Shown piece by piece: positions 31,765 to 46,000 of a stretch of DNA of 64,000 nucleotides. This stretch comes from Lineus longissimus (Eukaryota; Nemertea; Pilidiophora; Heteronemertea; Lineidae). The DNA lies in assembly GCF_910592395.1 (NCBI RefSeq), contig NC_088324.1:4926953-4990952 (forward strand), given 5' to 3'. Below the pieces are notes generated by a model. It was not told the origin of the DNA and made no database searches. It saw only the letters and a list, made by a program, of their open reading frames with translations. Both the position numbers and the translations under genes were made by a program. How positions within the stretch are numbered: the first letter of the stretch is position 1; each line of letters opens with the position of its first letter.

Positions 31765-34700
31765 TAGTACAATTAACGTTGGGTTTGAAAGTGCCACTAA
31801 AATTATTGAGTCTGATTTGACGAAACAGTCGTGCACACTGGGGAATGTGAGTGTTGGTGTTCTCTACTTTTGAGGGTTGCCGCTAATTGTTCCTCGGTGC
31901 TACGGAGGGGACTTGAAATAGCTTGGCGTCCGTTCACCGCAATCACTCGCTAGCGCAGTCCCCTCCCCGGCCATTTTAACCTTGCGGACGTTCCAGACTT
32001 TTAACCGGTAAGGATCCGGAGTTTTCGATGTAACTTCTGGGTTGTGTTAACTAGGTAGACATCTCGTATAACCTATATATAAGGTATCATGTGATTTTTG
32101 AACTTTGGCCACTAGGGGGACAAATGTAAAAATTAAAAAAAATTGAAGTAAGCCTTAACAATCGTATCAATCTTTACCAAATTTATATCACAATTACATA
32201 CATGTATATCAAAGATACAACACATAACAACCGGTTTTTGGATTCGACCTCCTTTTCAAGGTCACAGAGGTGAGGGTCACAAAATGTTGTGTTCGCCTGG
32301 CGAACGCTACTGACTCTTAACCGGTGAGACATTTCAATTAACCTTAAGGGATATGCTTAGTGGGATAATATCTCGAATAAGTTATATGGTGGTCATCATG
32401 AGATTCCAACTTTGACCAGACGGGGGTCAAATGTGAAAATCTGAAATATTGAATTACGCTGCGACTGCTGTGCAGTATCAGTTAGAAGAGAACATCATTG
32501 CCTGAGAACAAGTCCAGTGAGAAGCTCCGACAGGATTGATGTGTAGTATCGCCTCGAATAAAACAACAATTACTCCACTAACATGGTCGGACAGGACTGG
32601 TCTCAAATAATATACATGTATCACCATGATTCCAAAGCCATTGACGTTGAAATCAACTGAAATCCTCCGACTTGATTCTGTGACTAGATCACAAGGTACA
32701 CTAGATATATCAACAAAACCAACTCGTTGCATCTGTCACAAGTGGGCCTAATTAGGTCTTCAGCTGAATTGCTCATTAGGCCGTTAGCTCAATTTCTTTA
32801 CAAAAATGAGGTTCACTTTGGACTGAAATTCTAATGGGCAGCTCTTGTTTTCATGCCACCAATTTCTCCAGCCTTTAACAATCTGGGGAAATTCCTGTCC
32901 TCTACAATGCACTGACTATCCTCGACAGCATAACATATACTTGTTTAATACTTAGTAGTTTCCGCTCTGGTCAAAGAGCATGGAATGCTTTGATTTGTTG
33001 CAAAAGACCTAATTTTGTATCAAGTTACACAGATACCAAGGGAGAAAATGTTGAATGTTTTTGACTTTCTTGTATCTAGATCGATATTTATGGGGATTTC
33101 TCTCGATACTTTTCCTTTGTTTGCCTCATTATATTGACACGCAGTCCAATATAGACAATCCATATAGTGGGTCACAAGCACCGAGGCAAAGTGGTGTCAT
33201 GATAAAAAGGTGTACTGAAAACGAATCTGTTTGATTGTTCGGTCAACTGCTGGAGACCAAACTGGTTGGTCAGTTAAAAAAACTTTGTAGTACGGTATAT
33301 CAGCAAGATTCGGCTGTTTATGAACTTACTTGTTTGATTAACAACGTCAGTTTTGCAACTTCAGCTTGATTAACCGTTTATGGCCCAAAACACCTGATTC
33401 CTTGTAGTCACCATCGACCAACGTGTTCGGTAAGTGTTAGAATTACGTCCTCTGCAGAAGGGGATCTTGGAGTGGATAGGTTTTGACATTCAGTCTCCCT
33501 ACGTCATGTGACCTCGGACACCGAATTTCGATCTGATCTGGTACTCAACCTTGCCACCAGGAGGCCAAAACTAAAATAGGTAAAAGGTGCATTATCTCGT
33601 TTATTAGTGAATTGTTTTTGATGATATTCTTATGATACTTACTCCAAGCAACGATACATCACATGTCATACCGACTTTGGTTTGTCCTATATACTATACA
33701 TATACAATGTTTCTTAACCAGGATGAATTCCAAAGTACCAAATATCTATACGGTGAGCACAATGGCCCCTGGCTGTTTCATTATTGGTCAATTTAGAGTA
33801 ATTTGAAACTTCTTATAGAGCAGTCCGTCATACTGTATTTCTAAGTAAACTGACTATTATTGTTACAAGAATTTGTTTTTATTAAACGTACGATTTAAAT
33901 CGCATATGAATAGATCAGGTCGGTTATACATGTTTGTTTTTTCTCATGCATACGATTATAGACAATGGCGTTGCATTTTTTAACAAAGGCCCATATGTCG
34001 AATACTATGGAACAGGACGTCCGCAGCTTCCCACGGAGATATCCGTGTGGCGTACCTTTCAATGCAATGCTGTTTCGTGGAGGAGTCCGCCGACTGAATA
34101 AAACAGCCTCATGATGCTCGACTTTTGAATTAGTGGCTAGAGAGCAATATATCATGCCGACAGTCATCAGTTCCAATTGCAATTCCAGGATTGCAAAATC
34201 AGGCCGCCAGGTAATTAAGCCTGGCAATCACTTCATCAACAGCGTGCTGTTCTTAGAAATTTGCCATCAACGCTTTGCTGCCAAAAAAGAGCCAGATCGC
34301 AGGGCCTGGTTAGATCAGACTTCTAGTATCTGTTGAAAAAGTCGTCAACAGAGATGTACACATATTCAGTAACTTGAATATGGTTATAAAGTGAATCCAC
34401 AATTTAAATAATAATAAAACACTGCACTAAGAGTTGGCGTAACTAACAATTTTTGATAGTTTAGTCAGCTAGTGTGCATCCGAAAGTTGAACATGAACTC
34501 GCTATCTTTACATACACACACACACACAGGCACCTCCGAGAAAACGGGCTGCAAGTTCCTCAGATAATGATTCTAAACAAATATCTGTGGCAACATTACA
34601 TTGTTAGGATGATTTTACCCGGTAACAGTTTTGATTGTGAACAAGCGCAATCAAGAATTCTGAACACGTCTGCAAAAAACCCCAACCAGACCTATGACTA

Positions 34701-34890
34701 TGTAGGTATGGCTGAATATATAATAAATCACGGCTAATTATTTAAAATGATGGAAAGCGATGATGTGAATCACAGCGGTTGTCATTTGGCCATAATAGTT
34801 TGCTATTGACTCTTGGCAGTTGTAATGCACGCTGTAATACAGGCTACATGATGCTTCAGCCTTTACGGAGTAGAAAAACAACAAGTGCTA
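31765..34890. other. Intergenic, diverged internal duplication near its start
   Basis: Two worn copies (about 31995-32150 and 32310-32450) share TTAACCGGT, TATCTCGTATAA/TATCTCGAATAA and ACTTTG-CCA-GGGG-CAAATGT blocks. Fragments of the same kind (TTTCAAGGTCACA-AGGT) recur near 33.5 and 39.1 kb. No gene was recognised; a short CA run sits at 34502-34520. Confidence 0.5.
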
Positions 34891-34897
34891 CAAACAC

Positions 34898-35716
34898 AAG
34901 TTGGTCAATTTGACCAACTTACGCTGGCCAGGACCAATTACAATTTTGAATAGGTGATTGGTCAACTGACCAATTGGATTAATGTACGTACTTAACTTAC
35001 CATTTTGTCAAGTGATCAAATAACTTGGTCACCTGAACAATTGCCTTGGTCTATTGACCAGTTGGGATGGCCAACTTGACTATCCGAGTTGGTCACCTGA
35101 CCAATAGGATTGGTCAACTTTGGACATGAACCAATGGGTTTCGTGGCAAATGTGTTGCTAATGATCAAAATATATCATCATTCAAAACAAGCTGTCGTAG
35201 TGCTAAAGCTGAAAGGCAGGGACAAACTGGTTACCAACAGTTTTCTTTCCCTCCAGAGGTATTTGCCTTGCCAGTAATTTTAGCAAAATCTTGGGTCTTC
35301 ACAACCCAGGTTTTTCACTTCTTGGCAAAATCTCGGTTTGTCTTGGTAAAACCTCGGAAACCTTGGTAAATTAATGTCAAAAATTGCAATTTCTTGACTA
35401 AACGGTTCAACTGGTCGAAGTGTTTTTAGTTATACGTGGAGCAAGTCATAATTGCGATCTATTCAAAGACCCCTTCAGATACGGCAAATGTCATAATTCT
35501 AAGGCTTCTCAAGCAAGGTAGTCAATGGTAATTAATCAGGTTTGACAAGCCATGGTAGAAATGACCAAGCTTGTTAATCAATCTGAACCTACCAAAAGTA
35601 ACTTAGGCCAAATTAAGTTCGGAAAGCGGAATTAGAAGTTTGTCAACTGACCAAGGAGTTTGGTCACCAGCAGTTGATAAGCCTTAAACAACATTTCATT
35701 GGTCAACTTACCAATT
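34898..35716. repeat. Cluster of TTGGTCA-n-TGACCAA dyads
   Basis: About eight short palindromes built on TTGGTCA/TGACCAA. The first, at 34898-34920, is perfect (11-bp arms AAGTTGGTCAA around one T). Others lie near 34957-34974, 35023-35040, 35044-35061, 35088-35106, 35110-35136, 35638-35655 and 35699-35716. Spacers of 2-3 nt between half-sites are common. The element boundaries are unclear. Confidence 0.8.
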
Positions 35717-36771
35717 TTTTACGAAGTAACGTTTTCAGTGAAATAATAAAAAATAAAAATCGAAGTGTATTCTCAGATCCTCATATAGCGCGCATGCTTC
35801 TGGATACATACCAGTATGTCTTTCCTGATTACTCTTGACGATTTCCGTGACGGTTAAATTAGGTTTCCTATGATTTAATTGACATGTTTTAATTTCCTCG
35901 TTATTTTCTATGACTGAAGACAGGAAAACGCTGCATACCTGACATAAAAGTCATGATGTGCGACAAGTGGGTTGTTCAACGGATGGCTTGGACTGCTTAT
36001 TTCAGGCTGTTCCAGCTATTAAGCTTCTTACTGCGAATCCCATTGGCGAGGGTTTTCCAATATTGGTGCTGGATGCCAGGATGGGGCAGGGTAATGTAAT
36101 GTCATCGAAGGTAGGAGTTGTCAATCAAGTGAGGGTTAATTAAATACATGTAATGTTTTTTTTGTGGGAAGGTGAATTTCAACCCTACATTATAACACCA
36201 GGCTTCAGCACACGGAAACGACTGTGACGTTACGACCTTGTCAGTTTTTATCGAAAATTCTTTGACGCTATCGTCCATAATCATCAAGAAGTTTTACAAT
36301 TAACAGTGTTGGGGGGGGGGGGGGGGTTCAGGTAAAACACTGGTCAGTAGAATATTAATCTGCCAATGGGAGAGAGGGTGTCAAACCCAATTCGACCATT
36401 GTTAGGACTGATGTTCATGGCTGATCTCTCTGATGTGCTTGATAGCAGTTTCGGGGCTTCTGCAGTCAATAATTCATAAACAGAGAATTTCAGTGATTTT
36501 TTTAAATGTTAGTTCGCTAATTAGAGCCATTGAATGGAACGGTTAAAAGTTTAGAAGAGTAGGGGAGAAATTTGTAGAAGTGTTCTCCAAGGCTTGCCAC
36601 AAGTCAATATGTTTAAAGGGAAGAGACATTTACAGCAAAACTCTAACTATAAATGTCAATGTGCAGTACAGCCTATAACAGTGTTGGCTCTAATCCCGTG
36701 GCCTAAACTAATGTCCAGTGGACCCTTCCCCTTTGAAAGACGCCATTTAACGCTCTTTAGAGGTCCGTCGC

Positions 36772-36890
36772 GTGCCAAATCGTCGGACGGTATTGCATGC
36801 ATGATAACCCTAACCCTAACCCTAAACCTAACCCTAACCTTAACCCTGACCCCTAACCCAGCAATCTGACTGGCTCCGATGATTTGGCAC
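36772..36890. repeat. Interstitial telomere-like (TAACCC)n array bounded by 16-bp inverted repeats
   Basis: About nine TAACCC-type units with a few variants (AAACCT, CCTGAC) run from 36804 to 36859. They are bracketed by GTGCCAAATCGTCGGA (36772-36787) and its inverse with one mismatch (36875-36890). The bracketing suggests a small TIR element carrying the array rather than an ancient chromosome fusion. Confidence 0.85.
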
Positions 36891-39800
36891 TGGGCACTAG
36901 TGTTACACCGAGCAGGTACCCCCAACTTTCGCCAACGATGGTCTCTTTTGATACGTTTGGCGTAATCTCTTACACTGGAAAAGAATTTGCCGTCAGCGGT
37001 GAAATTGAGTTTACCTGAAATATGTTATATAAAATACGATAACGTTAAAATTGGGTTATCGCTTATCGTTCGCATTAGCGGAATAGACACCTACTGAGCT
37101 TTCCCAGAAAAAAACCCGTTCCTTTCGAAGTGCAGACACCACAATCAACTTATAATCAGCGTATCATATCGTACAGGATGGGTAGGTCTAGACTATCTTT
37201 CAAGTTTAACTTGTTTCCGGTAGGGTAGGAGAACGGTCGGATTGAACAAAGAATGCAATTGTTCATGCCAACCAGCGACATCTGCGATGAAACATTTATG
37301 TCTTGTATCGTGTTACTATCGACACATGAAAACCAGAATACGAAAGTTATCGAGCGCCTAATCCAACTTGAAGCAGCTTTTATCGACTTTAAATATTTTG
37401 GACGCCGAAGAGTGAGATGTGTCCCACCCTTTTGGTCATAGATTCCTCCTTGCTGAATGTAAAAGATCAAATGAAAATATATATAATTTCGCAAATGTGA
37501 TGAATGTGACGATCCAATGATTTTGGTTCCTTGCCCTGTAAACATGGAATCATTCATGGCTATGAAAGAGGTAACTCGTAGCATCTACTATAATGCATTG
37601 ATATATTTGAAACTTAGTTTATGTGATCAGTAGTTATTTTAGAGATTGCTGTATGCGGCATTTTTTTATGTCATTATCAACACTAAATTATTCAGACCAA
37701 TGCTGAACGAGGTACCCTCGGGGTATTTGTAGCCCGTTGGCTTTGCGTAATATCGTTGTAGTTGTATTTTGTAGCTACATATTCCCTGTCATAAATCATG
37801 AAGATGCGAGGTTTCTTCATTCTTTTGCTTGAATTATATTATTTTATCATAAATCTATCTGATTTAGATGCAATGTTAACTCTTTGTGTATCAACAAAGG
37901 TTTTATACTAGTTTTTTAACACTATTTCAAAACAAAATAATTTGTTAGGTTTCTGGTATCTCTAGTTTATCCTTTCAGTACGGGAGACCTCTTGAGAATG
38001 GCCCTCTTTTTCGCCAGGCCTGAGACGGGCCTGGTCGAATATCAATTCCTCTATAGATTCTGCAAGTTTGAGGCATGTCATTATAGACTGCTTTTGAACA
38101 GGATGGCCAGCTTCCTTTGAGTTATTGTTAGATTTCCACTGGCTATTCCGTTCGTGCTGAATAATTTCAAGCGTGCAACTTTGAAGAAGTCGAGGGTACT
38201 TTTCAGGGGTGTTGCACTGAAAATGGGACTTGTGGCTAGTGTCAGTGTCGCCCCAGACATACTCCAGGTGTCGGGATGGATAAGCGCGGTTAAGAACCTA
38301 TCTTCTGATACCGGTCTGGACGCGATTCGTCATTCGAAAGTCGACTGGTGGTGAATTGAATAAAAAAAACCGCTAGAGTCGCGGTTGAGAGCGGGGAGCG
38401 ACAATAAGCGAGCATTGAGCAATAAAATAGATATTAGGGTCAGCTTCTAAACCTGTGGTATACACCAGGCGTGCCACACGTACCCAAGGAAAGCCTCACC
38501 ACTACATTTGAGAATGTGCAAGCAAGTCCTGATAGTAATGTTGTCTACTTTTTACATTATTTTGAAATATGCATATCACTGCCAGCAAATGAGAGTGAAA
38601 TCTTGGGGCCGATTGACACCGGGTTGTCATCTATTCCTTTGGTGGTGACATGTACGAGGAGGATTTATCCCAGCAGAGTGTTGAATCAACTGTTCCCGAT
38701 AAATATTTTTCATCTCACTCGACAGGTACACCTGTATTGTATGCAATACCCGTGCATACGCGTATACATTGTGCTTCGGGTTATATCTGTCATACATGTA
38801 TGTCACTTTCTCATGAAGTGTATTTGGAATTATCATGTGTATACGTATATGCAACGAGATTCATATCCACACTGCACCAAATTAACATTGTGTATTTCGC
38901 TGAGCTTTATAGGCATGGGCTCCTTCCTTTTTATCCGAAATCCTCATAGAAAACGAACGTTTTGTTTTATTGGCATCATTAGCATTGTGCCATCTCAGTC
39001 TAAGAAGTCCCCATTACGAGCATACTGTACTTTTTATTGAAACACATAACATGATACCTGGCCTACTTTTCAAGGTCATGTAGGCCACATGGCGTAAATT
39101 GGCGTCGTGTAACTAGCACGTGCATGGCTATCGCGATAAATTTTATATCAAAGTTACATCTTGCAGCTATACATTTGTCACCTGGGTTTTTGGTCAGACT
39201 TTTCAAGCTCACACAGGTCAGGAAGCGGTTAATTGGCACGTTTCCTTGCCAGCAATGCCCGCGCTAGGAATTCCTTGACCCTTCTCTGGACGAAGATAAA
39301 CGAAAATTATGTTTTTCTAAAAATTTATAAGAGTACCGGTATAAACAACATTTTTACGAATACAAATTATAGAAGACACATTCTTGGATCCTTCGGTGAT
39401 CTTGAAATGCATTTCTCAAGTACTCCAAATTTAACTATGACTAATGGGAGACTTTGACATGTTATCATACAGTATATCGGGTGACCTAAAAAGTCCGATT
39501 ACGCAGTCAGTTCTTCTTCTTCTTCTGCCATTTCCTGGGACGCAGTCATCATTGACTATCATGCCCAGGGCCTTCGGCCAAGGAGGGGGAGTACGCAAGC
39601 TGTGTTCTAATATTCGTCCCTGATCTAGCGTCGGTATCATAAGTAAGCTATTACAATTTTCCTAAAATACTGATATGGTACCCATGTCAAGAATGCTAGT
39701 AACAAATGCGTGGATCAGTGGATATGTAAAACTGCCTTAGTTGAGCAGTTGCTCAATGTGATCTCTTTCTTCCTCAACTACGGTACGCAGACGGGTTTTT

Positions 39801-42800
39801 TCAAGTTGAAGTGCTTCTTCTTACTTCGTCCAAGAAATTTTCGTTCCAACTTCCCTCAATTGTGTGTTTTAATTTGCTTCACTGAACCTTTTTCAGACTA
39901 TTCCCGATAAACTTTACAGATATAGTAGTCCATCGGGTTACAATCTTTAATTGACTTATCTCTATCACTGAAAACCATGACTACTCTCTGCCATGTCGAA
40001 AATTTGACTGAAAAAATATAAAACCATTGATAAATACGTGTAATTGAAAAACCAGGTTAAACACTCTATCATTAAAGTTGACTCTGGCTGACAGGTGACA
40101 AGAGGTTATCGCCCCAAATACCATCGAGAATAATATCGCTTTTTTCCCCGTACATTTTGATTAAGCCCTCCATAAGAAATATGATGTCTATTGATTTCTT
40201 CTTGATTATATCAAAGGCCACAGAAGGGCACATTTTTAATGCTTTCCGCTCTCGACGTTTTATTATATCACCCGATACATTCAATACCTTGGAACGAAAT
40301 CTTCATAATCATCCTTGTAAAGATATCAGCGCTAATTTGACGAAACCGTTTTGACAAAATCATAGGTTTGCTATCAAACGTGTTCTGCATATCAAACAGT
40401 ATAATAGTTTGTGCGGTATGATATTATGCATTCAGAGCACGACATTCTCTGCAGAAGCTCCTATAGTCAATAAACCTATATCTCACAATAGGCTTATTGA
40501 CTGCAATCAGTCACAGTGGAATCTCTGTCTGCGCCTTAACGCATTGGCATGAGAGACCCTACGTAGACTTAGTTCTCATACGGCTTGCTGTACAACACAA
40601 CATATTCATTCTAAAGTGGCTGAGAAACGAGGGCATATTTTGCATAAGAAAACGGACTTGTTTGGGAACGTTGGCCTGGGCAAGTCATCAGTTTATGGTT
40701 AGGAGTGTGGTTGTTAACCACCTCAGGCCCAACATTCACATTGTCAATCCGAATTCGATGCTCTCAACTATAACTATAGTCGGAAGGGAAGCGTTTGTAA
40801 CAGGAGAAAGTATTAATACAAATACTCGAAATAATTGTTGTCCATCGACATTTAATGCTATTTGGTTAACGTATATGGTCCAAAAACTCTTGCTCTTACA
40901 ATACTCAACATGAGAGTCTTAACTGAGCCCGTTGTTCAAAGCAAATTTTAACTTTACCTCGTGTTAAGTCTGATGGACACAGCTGAAGGAGATGACACCA
41001 AGCTAGCCCCAACGCTAGCTACAAAACAGGCCCGGCCACTTTGAAAGGCCACTAACAGAGGCCACTTTGAAAATGGTACAGATGGCACAAAAGACGCCAT
41101 TCTATCAAGCTCACACCCGGCTTAGGAAAGGCATGTGTAAGACAAAGGGCCTGGCTGGAGTCTCATGCTAACAGTGGGGATCGAACCAGCGATCTCATGT
41201 CCGCTAGTCGAGAGTCCGACCTGGCTCCTTATCTGATCGTTTCACAAGAAAGAACGCGTGAACCTATTATTTTTGTGGCCGCCTGGATGTGTTGCATCCA
41301 TCCACATACAATACTAAAACCTTTCGGGTTGACTGATCTCCGGTAGTTTCAAGGTACATGTTGTCTCTCGGTTCGAACCCACAATAGTAAGAGACCTCCA
41401 ATAATAGACCAGTTTCTACATCATGTACATTATACATGATGAATGAAGTCTCGCGCATGGCAGAGCTTAATGCATGTCAGTGTGCAAGCAATTCCTGTAC
41501 ATTTTTTTTTTTACCTCTGGTGACATTTCTTATCAATAGCGTTTTTTTTATATTAGTTGCATATCAATCACCTCAAGCTGTAGTATAGGTCCTTGTCAGA
41601 TTGGGTCAACTTTAGAAAGAAAAAAAACAACCTAGGTCACCACTGTAAGACGGTGAATGGGAGCGACCTGGATTTTCGACCTGGGGAGGACATCTAAGTA
41701 CATGTATTTAAAAAAGGTTTATTCGTTATGTTAATAAGGACCAACATAGGCAACAGTGCCTGGTTCTTTTGTCACAACTCATCACCCGCAATCGCTGTTG
41801 AAAACCGACTTTGTTAACTCATGATATTATCCCAGAGTGAGGCTACTTCATCCTTACAAGGCACACACTTGTCCCTTTCTTGATTACTTGCAATCACTTC
41901 GCGAAGTAAGAGTAAAGAGAGATGGGCGTGCAGAGAACATCAGATGTCATCTTATTTATGTTCATCAAGGCTTTACTTTGAGCTAACGTTCAGGAAAGTT
42001 ACTTCATGATAACACTGAACAAATGCTAAAGAAATCATAAACACGGTTTTTTGGCGGGAATAATTTTTATTTGGTGTTCGTGGATGGTCCGATGTAGTTC
42101 TGCTATGGCCTTGTAACCATGACAACCCTGGTATCATCGCCTTCTGCTTTTCTGTGGTGAAAGGCATGAGAGGAATAATCAAATCCAATGTTTGTGTGAG
42201 GTATAGATGATGTGTGTCTTCTATTATAACCGTTCGATCGGGATATTCTAAGAATTAATACCCATTAAGGTACCACTGTGACCTATATAATGTGGATGAC
42301 AAGGATTTTGAATGCCTAGTCTTCCCCCTAAGTAAACCGAAAGTAGTTTAAAACCACTGACAGGGCATGGGACAAATCGGCTCTATTACTTGATGGGGGC
42401 TTGTTGGTCTAAAAGTCTCAGCAACGTTCAAAATGTATGAACGATATCGCGTGCGAATTAAATAATTTTGTCTGTGATCGGACAGTGTGACTATGCAGAG
42501 CAAGAGTCGCTAAAGAGTTAAAGCCAAATTAACAGACTTAACTGAGTCAAATGAACTAGAATGGTGAACCCGTAGCAACATTTTCCTAACTTTAGAACTT
42601 TGAGTATTCTTAAAAGAGAGAGTTGGATGGCCCTTAGAAAATTCTTGTACTTTGTAAAACACCCTAGACCCACACAAGAGTTTATTTCGCAGGACTTGAG
42701 GTGACCCAATGGGAAGACATCGCTTTGAGGTATGAAACACTCACATCGGTCACGTGGCCACATTATTCGGAGCATGGGAAATTTTCATTTAATGTGAGAA

Positions 42801-42840
42801 AATTATCAGTGCGCATGCAAATTCTTTTTGGAAGTGAGCT
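36891..42840. other. Intergenic, no recognised gene
   Basis: Open frames up to 189 codons exist (for example 38471-39040) but show no family resemblance. A minus-strand B-box-like GGTTCGATCCCC at 41187-41176 marks a probable SINE remnant. Confidence 0.5.
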
Positions 42841-42847
42841 GTCTTTT

Positions 42848-43090
42848 AGCCAAGTAGATGACACTGCTGGCTACCAAGCACGAGCCCGGGTTCTATCCCT
42901 AGATTGTATTTATGGATGAACCGGCGTGTCTTTCATGCAACTGAAATTCCTGGATTTTCACAGCAAGTTTGAGGCACAATATGAGATGAATCAATGGGGG
43001 TCCGTCGGATGAGACTAAAAGTCCCTTTTACCTGAATGTCTGTGCCAGTGCAAGTAAAGATCCCGCCGGCCAAATGGACAGTAGCCATGT
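42848..43090 (+). mobile_element. tRNA-derived SINE (family 1), best-preserved copy
   Basis: A box TAGCCAAGTAGATGA (about 42848) and B box GGTTCTATCCC (about 42889) in the right order and spacing for a tRNA-derived head. Then comes the body AAGTTTGAGGCACAATATGA and the tail GTCCGTCGGATGAGACTAAA leading to AAGTAAAGATCCC. It shares body and tail with the copies at 1.1 and 56.9 kb. Confidence 0.75.
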
Positions 43091-43094
43091 GAAT

Positions 43095-46000
43095 TTTGGT
43101 AATCAATTATCATGATAAAGAAATTTATAGGCGAATAATATTTTACCTCCCAAGAATGATATGGACACATAAAAAGCCACTTAGAATTTGCCGCCGTAAT
43201 TACTGACTAACAATACATTGCCAAATGGTTAATTTGCTGCCATTTAGAAATATATATATACAGATAAGAAATTTCAACTGATTCTTCCCATTAGTCATAG
43301 TAATGGATGAAAAATATCAAGTTCAGTTTATTTGCATTTTATACATTTTCTAATGGTGATATTGTACTTTTGAGTCACAGAAATTCGAATACAAGAGTTA
43401 CGATCGAGTTACGTCCTGCATTAACTTGATACTGCCTCAAAGTGTTCTGAGGTAAATTAAAGCTATACGTGATTTTTGTTTGCCTTTGCCTTGCAAGTGC
43501 CCTGGTCCTCTCCCCTCCAGCATCTGAAGTAGATATCTGGCTGTGCTTTGCGTGACCTTGACCTAACATCGGAAATCAATGAAATCCCCCCCCCCCCTCT
43601 TTTCTACCAGATTTAGGTTCTGTGCGTATCTTCGATGATGCCCTCCCATCCCCAATACGATACAGTGGATATCCCAAACAAGGCAGGTAACACTATGTGG
43701 ATAAGATCAGAATTTTGTTCTGAATTTATCGGCGTTACTTAAGAACATATTATTGTCATAAACGACAGAAGAAATATCATTTCCATTGCCAAGTAGAGAT
43801 ACAGGTGGAAAACAGGAGATCGGGCATTTTGTATTGATATCACCCATGTGGTTGAGAGGTTTGCTGTTCTCAAAATAACACAGCTCTCTCCGGCAATTAA
43901 CTGGAAGCCATGATAAAGCTCAATTCAGCTACAAACTGGGCTGAGGTGCAAAACAATAATAGAATGACCAAAAATTCAACGAAAGAATATACTCTGCTGT
44001 TGCTGACTTATTTTGATGGGAACGATCTAACAATTTAGACAGATGTGTAAATTTAAGTTCAGTTAATTTTAATCAAAAGCTAATTGCCAAACAAAACAAT
44101 AATCAAACCGCAATTAAGTTACATGCACTCACTGATTGCTTTGCAATTTGTCATAAACAATCCGTAATTAGGTTGTAATCAATTGCAAACTTGTTACAGC
44201 CACATAATCTTATGAGATGACTCAAAATATACACAATGTCATCACAAATGGTTTAAAGGTTCATAGGCCAAATGGTGTGTTCAACAAAATTGGGACGGTA
44301 TACCTCGAACCACTTTGCGCTTTGATGATTGCCAAAACATCATCGATGGGAAAATGAACCGTTTTCTAACCTTGAATGCCAAGAAACTTGGCTTCAAAAT
44401 CACAAAACTATCAAATATCCCATTAGATGGTCTGTTAGGCACCGAAAACATACTAAACTGCTAACAACAAAAATATATGATGATATGGAGTAGAAAAACG
44501 CATTTCCATTTTTTTTGTTCTCAACTCAGTGCCACTACTTCTCAAAACTGTCGAAAGGAAAAAGAAGAAACATTTCTCTTTTCATATCAATGTTGTCTTT
44601 GACAACATATCTTAACAGTTTTTTATACAAATCATTGAATTTTTAGCTGGGGTTTGCTTGTAAACGGTGCGTTTGTAATGGCTATGTTCAGTTGATTGAA
44701 GGATTGTTCAAATCAAGTTGTGCGGAACTGGCTTGGGTCAACGCGTGACCAGAGAGAGCTCTGTCCCAACGCGCGTCTTTCGTAACGGGCGGTGGCTTTG
44801 ATGTTGAAACAAGACCTTCCCTACTTTTTATTTGAAAGACTCTGGTAACACATAGCATGGGGGGGGGGGGTTCCGTCTGAGAATAACATGGCGCTGCTTG
44901 GGGCTCCAGGAAAACTGGGTGTATGACGTAATATAGTTTAACTAACGCTACCAGGTTTACGTGGTGGCGCAGAGAACCAATCTGCTGCCATACACATAAT
45001 GTTCACCAAAATGTACGTTGATGTGAACTATTTCTCAAGAATGAAGTAAAATTGTAAAGTCTTAGAATCGCCACATTTATGTCATAGATCCACGTAAGAG
45101 ACCAACGTTGACGCGGTTTTATGGCTCATAATTTTGGATGACACCACATTATGATTGAAGATATAGAATGAACTTAACGCTGGATGCCAACACAAGAAAT
45201 ACAGGAAACAAGTTCAGGGAATCAATGAGTAATACAGTTCGAGAGCAGGTAATACGTTTCTGCCAAGCGCACACAAAATGATACGTGGCGAGTAGAAAAG
45301 TTTATCTTAAAGTAAGAGAAATATCTGGGCTAAATCCATTGACACCTGAATTCAGGACGGTGGTATCAGCGATGTAGGACAAGTTGCGTTTTTTGACTCG
45401 CCCTATATAATCGGCGGGACTTGGGATCCGACACTAATGTATAGCAGTCCGATCTGATAACTGTGCAACTGTACAAATAATGTTCATGTACATTGGTATA
45501 TACATGTACTCTAAACATTGGAATAGGTGGCTGCTGCAGTTTCAGAGTAATACTAATAATAGGACTTTGTTTAATTTTTCAAGATGGCCCCCTGGCGGCC
45601 ATATTGGCACTCGGATTTGACTGGAAATCAAGGATGTTGTAGAAAGTACATAGATATATAATCACATGAAATTTGGTTGCAATACGATCATTAGTGTCAG
45701 AGTAACAGGACTTTGTTTAATTTTCAAGATGGCCGCATGGCGGCCATATCTAATACCCGAGCGGGCTAAATTTTCGGGTTAATATAAAGGGTCCCTAGAC
45801 AGATGTCAACACAAGTTTAGATTCTTCTAGCTCAAATAGAAACGAAACGTGCCACCTATCATTGATTTATCGAACTTTGACCTCTGTTACCTTGAACAGT
45901 AGGTAAAATCAAAAACCCGTATGATATATGATGTATCATTGCTAAGAATACCTACACAACAAATCATGAAGCCCGACCAAAATCACGGGTCCTATTGCAT

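Noticed and set aside
36594-36925. Open frames on both strands over 36.6-36.9 kb (LTLTLTL or VRVRVRV-like)
   Set aside because: Translations of the TAACCC array, not proteins.
38471-39040. 189-codon plus-strand frame
   Set aside because: Overlaps other open frames, has no recognisable domain or splice context, and the composition looks intergenic.
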